Positions 1 through 5,225 of a stretch of 5,225 bases of DNA are shown here, in pieces. Both the position numbers and the translations under genes were made by a program. The DNA comes from Spirochaetales bacterium UBA4629 (GTDB lineage: Bacteria > Spirochaetota > Spirochaetia > Sphaerochaetales > Sphaerochaetaceae), in NCBI GenBank assembly GCA_002406055.1, contig DHMZ01000120.1, forward strand, positions 1-5,225, in the 5' to 3' direction. The notes below the pieces were generated by a model. It saw nothing but the letters and a program-made list of their open reading frames with translations. It made no database searches and was not told where the DNA came from. Position 1 is the stretch's first letter; each line of letters begins with the position of its first letter.

Positions 1-138
1 TCTGATGCCCTTAATGGAATGTCATCTTATCCATATAGACTTGTCATTCCTGCAATCTTTATTTCATTGATTGTTCTCTCATTAAACCTCTTTGGCGATG
101 GTCTTAGAGATGCCTTTGATCCAAAATTAAATAACTAA
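1..138 (+). CDS. oppC: Oligopeptide/dipeptide ABC transporter permease, OppC/DppC type (3' end only)
   Basis: Frame 1 is open from the left edge to the TAA at 136-138 and gives the last 45 residues of a protein whose start lies outside the window. A hydrophobic segment at visible residues 14-31 looks like the final transmembrane helix. It is followed by the ending NLFGDGLRDAFDPKLNN. The G-D-G-L-R-D-x-x-D-P-K/R-L ending is a hallmark of OppC/DppC-family inner-membrane permeases. In these importers OppC pairs with OppB to form the translocation channel that receives peptide from the binding protein and contacts the ATPases. The next gene, oppD, starts 13 bp downstream, so the two are almost certainly co-transcribed. 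Seen: the C-terminal motif and helix. Inferred: peptide specificity. DppC, NikC or another family member cannot be excluded from this fragment alone. Confidence 0.9.
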   Translation, partial: SDALNGMSSYPYRLVIPAIFISLIVLSLNLFGDGLRDAFDPKLNN

Positions 139-151
139 GGAGGATAGGAAA

Positions 152-1171
152 ATGGCACTTTTAGAAGTTAGAAATTTAACAACCTCCTTCTTTACAGATA
201 ATGGTGAAGTAAAGGCTGTTAATGGCGTCTCTTTTAACCTTGATCATGGTAAGGTTTTAGGAATTGTAGGTGAGAGTGGAAGTGGTAAGAGTGTTACTGC
301 TTATTCAATTATGCAGATTCTTGCCTCTACTGGCGTTATTAAAGAGGGCTCTTCAATTAAGTTTGATGGTCAAGAACTTGTCAACAGTGGTGAAGGCGTT
401 ATGAAGCACATTAGAGGGGGAAAGATTTCAATCATCTTCCAGGACCCTATGACAAGTCTAAACCCAACATACACTATTGGTAAGCAGCTGATGGAAGCTA
501 TTTTATTACACACTAACAGAACAAAAGAGCAAGCGCGAGAGCGAGCTATTGAGATGTTGAGGTTAGTTAATGTTAATGAGCCAGAGAAGAGAATGAGTCA
601 GTATCCGTATGAATTTAGTGGCGGTATGAGACAGAGAGTTATGATTGCTATGGCTCTTGCCTGCGAACCAGATATTCTCATCGCCGATGAGCCAACAACG
701 GCCTTGGATGTAACTATTCAGGCACAGATTCTCGACTTGATGAAAGATTTACAGAAAAAGCTTGGTATGGCAATTATTCTTATTACACACGATCTTGGTG
801 TTGTGGCTCAAATGTGTGATGAAGTTATTGTTATGTATGCGGGCTCTATTTGTGAACAAGGTACAGCTGATGAAATCTTCTATAATCCTAAGCATGAGTA
901 TACAAAAGGACTACTAAGAAGTATTCCAACTGCAGATACTGCTGGAAAGAAGCTTCAACCAATTAGTGGTACTCCTATTGACCTATTAAATATGCCTCTT
1001 GGATGTCCTTTCGCGCCAAGATGTGAAAAAGCAATGAAGATTTGTCTCAGAGAGCATGCTGAAAGAATGAGAATAAATGAAGACCATATGGCGACATGTT
1101 GGATGAATGTAAAAGAAGCTCTTGAAGATGGTACTGCTACAATCGAAAAGAAGGAGGCCAAAAATGAGTGA
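152..1171 (+). CDS. oppD: Oligopeptide/dipeptide ABC transporter ATP-binding protein OppD/DppD
   Basis: This is one of two cytoplasmic ATPases that power peptide import through OppBC. The 339-residue length is normal for OppD. It has a complete ABC core: Walker A GESGSGKS at 40-47, Q-loop FQDP with Q97, signature FSGGMRQR at 155-162, Walker B ILIADEP at 175-181 (D179, catalytic E180), D-loop ALD at 184-186 and switch histidine H213. The family's C-terminal extension carries four cysteines, C285, C291, C298 and C316, in the G-C-P-F-x-x-R-C context. In a bacterial DppD structure the equivalent cysteines bind a 4Fe-4S cluster. The start is set by AAGGAGG at 137-143, 8 nt before the ATG, overlapping the oppC stop. 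The gene overlaps oppF by 8 bp, so translation is probably coupled. I see no damage. The exact substrate (oligo- or dipeptides, or another OppD-family ligand) is not decidable from the ATPase. Confidence 0.95.
   Translation: MALLEVRNLTTSFFTDNGEVKAVNGVSFNLDHGKVLGIVGESGSGKSVTAYSIMQILASTGVIKEGSSIKFDGQELVNSGEGVMKHIRGGKISIIFQDPMTSLNPTYTIGKQLMEAILLHTNRTKEQARERAIEMLRLVNVNEPEKRMSQYPYEFSGGMRQRVMIAMALACEPDILIADEPTTALDVTIQAQILDLMKDLQKKLGMAIILITHDLGVVAQMCDEVIVMYAGSICEQGTADEIFYNPKHEYTKGLLRSIPTADTAGKKLQPISGTPIDLLNMPLGCPFAPRCEKAMKICLREHAERMRINEDHMATCWMNVKEALEDGTATIEKKEAKNE
1151..1157 (+). promoter_or_regulatory. Ribosome binding site that fixes the oppF start
   Basis: AAGGAGG lies 6 nt before the ATG at 1164 and inside the last codons of oppD. 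It supports 1164 as the start, rather than the in-frame ATG at 1122. The extra 14 residues from 1122 would be basic and unlike the start of an OppF protein. Confidence 0.9.
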
Positions 1172-2135
1172 TGCAAAGAAAACACTGGTAGAGGTTAAAG
1201 ATCTTAAACAGTATTTTGATATTAACATGGGTCTCTTTAAGACTAAGCCCCTTAAGGCCGTTGATGGAATCACATTTGATATTAAGAAGGGTGAGACACT
1301 AGGTCTCGTTGGTGAGAGTGGCTGTGGAAAGACAACTGCTGGACGTTCAATTCTCCATTTGTATAAGCCAACTAGTGGTGAGGTTATTTATGATGGTAAG
1401 GTTGTTGGAAAAAACAACATGGATGAGTATAGAAAAAAAGCTACTATGGTCTTTCAGGATCCATATTCTTCTCTTAACCCACGTATGACTGTTGCTGATA
1501 TTATTGCTGAACCACTAGACATACATAAGATGTACTCTACAAAAGAAGAAAGAAGAGAGCGTGTATTACAGCTTATGGGCTATGTTGGCCTAAACAGTGA
1601 ACATGCATCTCGTTATGCTCATGAGTTCTCTGGTGGACAGCGCCAGCGTATTGGAATTGCACGTGCGCTTGCTGTTAATCCTGAATTCATTGTCTGTGAT
1701 GAGCCAGTATCTGCACTTGATGTATCTATTCAGGCACAGGTAATTAATATGTTTGATGAACTTCAAGATAAGTTCGGTCTTACATATCTATTTATCGCGC
1801 ATGATCTACTTGTTGTAAGACATATATCAACAAGAATCGCTGTCATGTATCTAGGTAAGATGGTAGAACTTGCTTCAAGTGAAGAGATATATTCTCATCC
1901 TCTCCATCCATATTCTCAGTCTCTATTGTCGGCAGTTCCTGTACCTGATCCAAAGATTGCAAGAGCTAATCAGAGGATTGTACTTTCTGGTGATATTCCT
2001 TCTCCTTTAAATGCTCCTTCTGGTTGTCCATTCAGAACAAGATGTAGGTATGCAGATAAGAAGTGTGCAGAGAGCATGCCAGAGTTTAAAGAAGTAAGTC
2101 CAGGACACTTTGTTGCTTGTCATAAAGTGAATTGA
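1164..2135 (+). CDS. oppF: Oligopeptide/dipeptide ABC transporter ATP-binding protein OppF/DppF
   Basis: This is the second cytoplasmic ATPase, expected to form a heterodimer with OppD beneath the OppBC channel. From the chosen ATG it has 323 residues, a normal OppF length. Motifs are Walker A GESGCGKT at 50-57, Q-loop FQDP with Q98, canonical signature FSGGQRQR at 155-162, Walker B FIVCDEP at 175-181 (D179, E180), D-loop ALD at 184-186 and switch H213. The C-terminal domain repeats the cysteine pattern of OppD with C288, C294, C301 and C319. The N-terminal stretch around residues 17-33 (YFDI, GLFKTKPLKAVDG) is typical of OppF/DppF, where the A-loop region is longer than in OppD. Its ATG overlaps the oppD stop in ATGAGTGA. 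A hairpin terminator follows 7 bases after the stop, so oppF is the last gene of this transcript. The D-versus-F assignment rests on the N-terminus and gene order. Confidence 0.95.
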   Translation: MSDAKKTLVEVKDLKQYFDINMGLFKTKPLKAVDGITFDIKKGETLGLVGESGCGKTTAGRSILHLYKPTSGEVIYDGKVVGKNNMDEYRKKATMVFQDPYSSLNPRMTVADIIAEPLDIHKMYSTKEERRERVLQLMGYVGLNSEHASRYAHEFSGGQRQRIGIARALAVNPEFIVCDEPVSALDVSIQAQVINMFDELQDKFGLTYLFIAHDLLVVRHISTRIAVMYLGKMVELASSEEIYSHPLHPYSQSLLSAVPVPDPKIARANQRIVLSGDIPSPLNAPSGCPFRTRCRYADKKCAESMPEFKEVSPGHFVACHKVN

Positions 2136-2141
2136 ATAGAG

Positions 2142-2174
2142 AGTCTCATCTTTTGGGGTGAGGCTTTTTATTTT
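2142..2174 (+). terminator. Rho-independent terminator of the oppCDF transcript
   Basis: The left arm AGTCTCATC (2142-2150) pairs with GGTGAGGCT (2157-2165) over 9 bp, including two G-T wobbles, around a 6-nt loop. A T-rich tail follows (TTTTT, one A, then TTTT). It starts 7 bases after the oppF stop, which is the expected place. It separates oppF from oppA, although partial read-through into oppA remains possible. Confidence 0.85.
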
Positions 2175-2322
2175 CATAAAAAAGCAGAGAGTTGTGCTTC
2201 TTGAGTCAAAGGCAAAAAAGAAGGTAAAAAATACAGAGGGGGTTAGTATTTCTTTTTGCTTAATAGAAATGTTATTATAAAAACATACAAATAAAGAAAA
2301 TAGTCAAAAAGTATATTAAAAG

Positions 2323-2338
2323 TGTTATTTGAATAACA
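2323..2338. repeat. 16-bp inverted repeat upstream of the oppA promoter, possible operator
   Basis: TGTTATT and AATAACA are perfect 7-bp inverted arms separated by TG. With a 2-nt spacer this cannot form an RNA hairpin, so a dimeric DNA-binding protein is the more natural reading. Its centre lies about 85-90 bp before the predicted transcription start, a position that suits an activator or a distal operator. TGAATAA inside it (2330-2336) recurs at 2341-2347, 11 bp on. In sequence this AT-rich, a 7-bp palindrome can arise by chance, and I cannot name a regulator. Confidence 0.4.
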
Positions 2339-2364
2339 AATGAATAAATATACGTAAAATTGAA

Positions 2365-2380
2365 TTTTTCTTCAGAAAAA
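2365..2380. repeat. Short inverted repeat immediately upstream of the oppA -35 box
   Basis: TTTTTC (2365-2370) and GAAAAA (2375-2380) are perfect 6-bp arms around TTCA. The element ends 3 bp before the predicted -35 hexamer. It could be an operator or simply phased A/T tracts acting as an UP-like element. Low sequence complexity makes chance likely. Confidence 0.3.
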
Positions 2381-2383
2381 GTA

Positions 2384-2411
2384 TTGAAAATTTTTTTAAT
2401 TTCATTATAGT
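2384..2411 (+). promoter_or_regulatory. Predicted sigma70-type promoter of oppA
   Basis: The -35 candidate TTGAAA (2384-2389) matches TTGACA at 5 of 6 bases. The -10 candidate TATAGT (2406-2411) matches TATAAT at 5 of 6. The spacer is 16 bp and highly A/T-rich. Transcription would begin near 2418, giving a leader of about 24 nt that includes AAGGAG (2429-2434), 7 nt before the oppA ATG. The position between a terminator and a gene start supports it. No start site is shown by the sequence itself. Confidence 0.65.
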
Positions 2412-2441
2412 TTTTTACAAAATCTTTTAAGGAGATTAACT

Positions 2442-4238
2442 ATGAAGAAAACATTAGTACTTTTACTTGCACTTATGGTTCTCGCTTCTTCTGTTTTTGC
2501 TCAGGGTTCTCAGGAAAAGACTTCTGCAGCTTCTACAACAACAGCATCTAGCGAACCTACATCTATTTCTGTATGTATTGCTTCTGAACCAGATACAATA
2601 GATCCAGCTTTAAATAGTTCAGTTGATGGTGCTACGCTAACAGCACACCTTTTCAGTGGACTAGCAAAGTGGGCTCAGGATGCTAATGGCAACCTAGTTA
2701 TTGTTGCTGATGAAGCAGAGGAACTTGTTGACGGAGTTCAGAATGCTGATGGAACAGTAACATACACATATAAGCTTCGCCCATCTAAGTGGTCTGATGG
2801 TAAGGAAGTAACGGCCTCTGACTATGAATTTGCATGGAAGAGAGCAGCTAGCACAGCTCTTGGTGCTGACTATGGTTATATGTTTGAAGTTGTTAAGGGC
2901 TACCCAGATGATTTGGCTGTAAAGGCTCTTGATGATAGCACACTTGAAGTTACAACATCTTCTTACATCGCTTATTGGAACGAACTTCTTGCATTCCCAG
3001 CATACTTCCCAGTAAGAGAAGATGTTGTTGCTAATGAAAGTTGGGCAACAGACCCAAGTACATATGTATCAAACGGTATGTATTATCTTGATTCTTGGGC
3101 TCATGATTCTGTTATTACACTTAAGAAGAATCCAAATCATCCAGATGCTGATGAAGTTACAATGGATGAAATTAAGTTCTACCTCTCTGATGATGCTAAT
3201 AACATGCTTTCTAACTTTGAAACAGGTGCTTGGCAGCTCATCGATGATGTTCCTACAAACGAAATTGCATCTCTCAAGGTTGAGTATCCTACAGAGTTCG
3301 TAGTTGCTGGTCAGATTGGTACATACTATGTATGTTGGAACATTAATGAAGATATTCTTCCATCCACATCTACTCTAACAGGTTCTGCTAAAGCAGAGGC
3401 TGAGGCTGAAATCAGAAGAGCAGTTGCTCTCCTCTTTGATAGAAACTACATTTGTGAGGAGATTGGCCAGGCAGGACAGGTTCCAGCTTCTTCATTCGTT
3501 GCTATGGGTATGACAAACGCTGATGGTTCTCAGTTCTATCAGACAGCTGGTGGTACAGATAAGAGCTACTATGGCTACTATGATGTATCTGCTGATGCAT
3601 TTGAGTCTAACTTCCAGAGCGCTGTTGAAACACTCAAGAAGTACTATGACTATGACGAGAAGACAGGAATGTTCACAAACTTCCCAACTCTTACATATCT
3701 TTACAACACAAGCGAAGGTCATAAGGCTATTGGTGAATACTTACAGTCAGCTCTTGCTGCAGTTGGTATTAACATGGTTCTTGAGAACCAGGAATGGAAT
3801 ACCTTCCTTAACACAAGAAAGAACGGTGACTACTCAATTGCTAGAAATGGTTGGCTTGCCGACTACAATGACCCTATCTGCTTCTTAGATATGTGGACAA
3901 CATCTAGTGGTAACAACGATGTTCAGTATGGTAAGGGAGCAAACAAGGATGTAGCTATCTACTCACTTGATCTCACACCATATGGATATTCAACAAAGGT
4001 TGAGAATGGAACATGGGCTGAGACATATGATGTACTTATCTCTACAATCAAGTCTTGCACAGATAGTACAACAAGAACAGCTCTTATGCACCTTGCAGAA
4101 GATATGTTAATGGAGACAGGATGTATTGTTCCTCTCTACTATTACACAGATATCTACATGCTTGATGATTCTGTTAAGGGATTCTTCTCTAACCCACTTG
4201 GATACAAGTACTTTATGTATTGTACAATTGAGAAGTAA
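2442..4238 (+). CDS. oppA: Periplasmic oligopeptide-binding protein, OppA-like (SBP family 5)
   Basis: This is the extracytoplasmic receptor that would capture peptides and deliver them to OppBC. It has 598 residues, somewhat longer than E. coli OppA (about 540). Residues 1-20 are a classical Sec signal peptide: MKK, a Leu-rich core and cleavage after VFA (V18-A20). No lipobox cysteine follows, so the mature protein is probably free in the periplasm. A low-complexity Ser/Thr/Ala linker covers about 21-40. The family 5 fold then begins with ASEPDTIDPAL at 47-57. The family signature KWSDGKEVTASDYEFAWKRA is at 116-135, the OppA-type WLADYNDP at 471-478, and GCIVPLYYYTDIYM at 560-573 near the C-terminus. 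The start is fixed by AAGGAG 7 nt upstream and by the signal peptide. Codon use is strongly biased (mostly AAG for Lys, few ATA), consistent with high expression. The gene lies behind its own promoter and ends in a strong terminator. Exact peptide preference is unknown. Confidence 0.93.
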   Translation: MKKTLVLLLALMVLASSVFAQGSQEKTSAASTTTASSEPTSISVCIASEPDTIDPALNSSVDGATLTAHLFSGLAKWAQDANGNLVIVADEAEELVDGVQNADGTVTYTYKLRPSKWSDGKEVTASDYEFAWKRAASTALGADYGYMFEVVKGYPDDLAVKALDDSTLEVTTSSYIAYWNELLAFPAYFPVREDVVANESWATDPSTYVSNGMYYLDSWAHDSVITLKKNPNHPDADEVTMDEIKFYLSDDANNMLSNFETGAWQLIDDVPTNEIASLKVEYPTEFVVAGQIGTYYVCWNINEDILPSTSTLTGSAKAEAEAEIRRAVALLFDRNYICEEIGQAGQVPASSFVAMGMTNADGSQFYQTAGGTDKSYYGYYDVSADAFESNFQSAVETLKKYYDYDEKTGMFTNFPTLTYLYNTSEGHKAIGEYLQSALAAVGINMVLENQEWNTFLNTRKNGDYSIARNGWLADYNDPICFLDMWTTSSGNNDVQYGKGANKDVAIYSLDLTPYGYSTKVENGTWAETYDVLISTIKSCTDSTTRTALMHLAEDMLMETGCIVPLYYYTDIYMLDDSVKGFFSNPLGYKYFMYCTIEK

Positions 4239-4251
4239 GAGATTCTCAAAT

Positions 4252-4280
4252 AAAAAGGCGCCTTTCGAGGCGTCTTTTTT
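4252..4280. terminator. Terminator between convergent oppA and the metallopeptidase gene, probably bidirectional
   Basis: AGGCGCCT (4256-4263) pairs with AGGCGTCT (4268-4275) over 8 bp, with one G-T pair, around a TTCG loop. The stem is extended by A4252-A4255 against the T-run, which continues to 4280. It lies 14 nt after the oppA stop. On the - strand the same element sits 9 nt after the metallopeptidase stop and ends in a run of five T. There the wobble pair becomes an A-C mismatch, so termination should be somewhat weaker in that direction. Confidence 0.88.
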
Positions 4281-4289
4281 ATGTGTAAG

Positions 4290-5225
4290 TCACTTTAATT
4301 TCTTTTGTTTGTTTTTATTTAAATCAAGCGTTGAAGCAAAGTTAGAGCCTCTTTTGTAGCTATTGGGGTCTATGTGAATTCTTCTTTTGGAACTTGATAA
4401 ATGGGTGTTTTTAAAGACTATGCGCAGTGCTTTTTCTTTTGTTTCTTCCTTAATGCTTTTAACTATGGCTGTATTATTGGAGCTTTCGCTTCTTTTTTTA
4501 AGTGCTTGATAAGCGCCAACCATGAAGCTATCTTTTGTTATCCTTACTCCGTTCTTTCGCTGTCTTTTTACTTCGTCATCTAAAATTTGCGTTAGATAAT
4601 CAAAGAGGTAGAGAACATTCTCACATTGTTCGACTGTGCCATAGAAGGTGAGGCTGTTATAATCTCTTTTGCAATCTTTTATAAAGAAGGTTGCTGTGTT
4701 GTCTGAGACGATATGGGCAATATAAGTAATGTATGTGGGTATTCTGAGTGCATTATAGGCATCAACGTAGTATATCTTTTCTTCTTTTGCATCGTTAGAG
4801 CTATTAAGTCTCTCTTTTTCTATTAGCTCTCTTGCTTTGTTGAGCGCTATCATCGCCTCATTTTCAAATGATGACTCTGTCATTCTTAAGAGTTTCTCAA
4901 CTTTACTTTTTGCCTTTTCTTTATTCAGAAGGTCTTTCTTTACTCTGGCTTTCTCAAAGCCTGGGTCTATGCCAAGAGTAAGACATATCTCTCTAAAAAA
5001 TGAAGAATGCCCAGTAGTGCATCCATTTAAGAAAAAATCAACAGCATGGCCACATTCATGTATAAAAACATTCGTTAGTGTAGAAAAGGGATAATCTAGT
5101 AGTTCCTCAGATAGAATTATTATCCTTTCTTGAAAAATAAAGCTACCAAGTTTTCTTTTGTTTTTCATATGTACAAAGAAAATCCCATTGTAGAGTGGTG
5201 TTGATACATCATAGTTAGAATAGGC
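4290..5225 (-). CDS. SprT-like zinc metallopeptidase with DUF2786/DUF7168-like regions (5' end beyond the window)
   Basis: The frame stays open from the TGA at 4290-4292 to the right edge, giving 311 residues without an N-terminus. The Met at 5168 lacks a good ribosome binding site, and sensible sequence (PLYNGIFFVH) precedes it, so it is probably internal. Counting from that Met, HECGH at 37-41 is a zincin motif with E38 catalytic. GHSSFFREI at 53-61 matches the SprT-family position for the third zinc ligand (H54). Residues 87-121, including EKLLRMTESSFENEAMIALN, resemble DUF2786. Residues about 138-228 (FYGTVEQCENVLYLFDYL, later DSFMVGAYQALKKR) resemble the DUF7168 domain that often follows DUF2786. 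The tail from 259 is Lys/Arg-rich with no CxxC zinc ribbon. SprT-like enzymes are cytoplasmic, and some cleave DNA-bound proteins; such a role here is only inference. Codon use (frequent ATA and AAA) differs from oppA. The metallopeptidase call is firm and the domain names are from memory. Confidence 0.78.
   Translation of the reverse strand, partial: AYSNYDVSTPLYNGIFFVHMKNKRKLGSFIFQERIIILSEELLDYPFSTLTNVFIHECGHAVDFFLNGCTTGHSSFFREICLTLGIDPGFEKARVKKDLLNKEKAKSKVEKLLRMTESSFENEAMIALNKARELIEKERLNSSNDAKEEKIYYVDAYNALRIPTYITYIAHIVSDNTATFFIKDCKRDYNSLTFYGTVEQCENVLYLFDYLTQILDDEVKRQRKNGVRITKDSFMVGAYQALKKRSESSNNTAIVKSIKEETKEKALRIVFKNTHLSSSKRRIHIDPNSYKRGSNFASTLDLNKNKQKKLK

Larger units (their letters stand above)
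2136..2441. other. 306-bp AT-rich intergenic region between oppF and oppA
   Basis: This non-coding gap contains the oppF terminator, two short inverted repeats and the oppA promoter and ribosome binding site, listed separately. The stretch 2176-2310 is A-rich. It shows only a weak 5-bp hairpin (AAGCA 2182-2186 with TGCTT 2195-2199) and a poor promoter-like sequence near 2256-2281. I find no convincing small ORF with a ribosome binding site, no tRNA and no riboswitch that I recognise. Confidence 0.8.

Noticed and set aside
1122..1163. In-frame upstream ATG giving a 337-residue OppF
   Set aside because: It lies deep inside oppD, encodes a basic non-family extension and has no ribosome binding site, whereas the ATG at 1164 has AAGGAGG at ideal spacing.
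2163..2199. Alternative hairpins (GCTTTTTA with TAAAAAAGC; AAGCA with TGCTT)
   Set aside because: These are mostly A-T pairing with a bulge, or only 5 bp. They could compete with the terminator fold but are not strong enough to call an attenuator or small RNA.
2256..2281. Second promoter (TTGCTT with TATAAA or TATTAT) upstream of oppA
   Set aside because: Spacings of 11 or 14 bp are too short and the -35 match is poor. The element at 2384-2411 is clearly better.
3022..3888. Open frames on both strands inside oppA (3022-3303 +, 3523-3888 +, 3492-3722 -)
   Set aside because: They are shadows of a well-conserved coding frame, with no ribosome binding sites or recognisable protein features.
4401..5094. 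+ strand open frames (4401-4583, 4837-5094) opposite the metallopeptidase
   Set aside because: The - strand frame has family motifs throughout. The + strand products are antisense artefacts without ribosome binding sites.
5166..5168. ATG as the true start of the - strand metallopeptidase
   Set aside because: The frame remains open for 19 more codons to the window edge, the upstream residues look like protein sequence, and no Shine-Dalgarno lies at the usual distance.
1..5225. CRISPR arrays, insertion sequences, tRNA genes, phage attachment sites
   Set aside because: No repeated spacer-repeat pattern, transposase motif, terminal inverted repeats or cloverleaf sequence was seen.

Overview
The window reads as an AT-rich bacterial chromosome segment carrying the 3' part of an oligopeptide/dipeptide (Opp/Dpp-type) ABC transporter operon on the + strand. 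A convergent gene on the - strand encodes a metallopeptidase-like protein. The host is probably a diderm, most likely a spirochaete of the Treponema/Sphaerochaeta kind. This is an inference from the substrate-binding protein, which has a Sec signal peptide ending VFA and a mature start QGSQE with no lipobox cysteine. That fits a periplasmic protein rather than a Gram-positive lipoprotein, and resembles spirochaetal binding proteins as I remember them. The taxon is a moderate-confidence guess.

Layout: (1) 1-138, the last 45 codons of an OppC-type permease, entering from the left. (2) 152-1171 and 1164-2135, the paired ATPases OppD and OppF, each with a strong AAGGAGG ribosome binding site and overlapping by 8 bp. 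(3) 2136-2441, a 306-bp AT-rich gap holding a rho-independent terminator for the permease/ATPase operon, two short inverted repeats and a good sigma70-type promoter. (4) 2442-4238, the peptide-binding protein OppA. It is transcribed from its own promoter, so it sits last rather than first as in the classical oppABCDF order. (5) 4252-4280, a terminator hairpin with a TTCG loop and U/A runs on both sides, able to serve both convergent transcripts. (6) 4290-5225, - strand, a gene that runs off the right edge. It encodes a SprT-like zinc metallopeptidase domain (HECGH plus a downstream GH) joined to regions resembling DUF2786 and DUF7168.

How they work together: OppA would capture peptides in the periplasm and pass them to the OppB/OppC channel (OppB is presumably to the left of the window). 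ATP hydrolysis by the OppD/OppF heterodimer drives import. A separate promoter for oppA would allow the binding protein to be made in excess of the membrane complex, as is usual for these systems. The metallopeptidase gene is an independent, convergently transcribed unit with different codon preferences. Its multidomain architecture is the least ordinary thing in the window. I saw no RNA genes, CRISPR arrays, insertion sequences or attachment sites.
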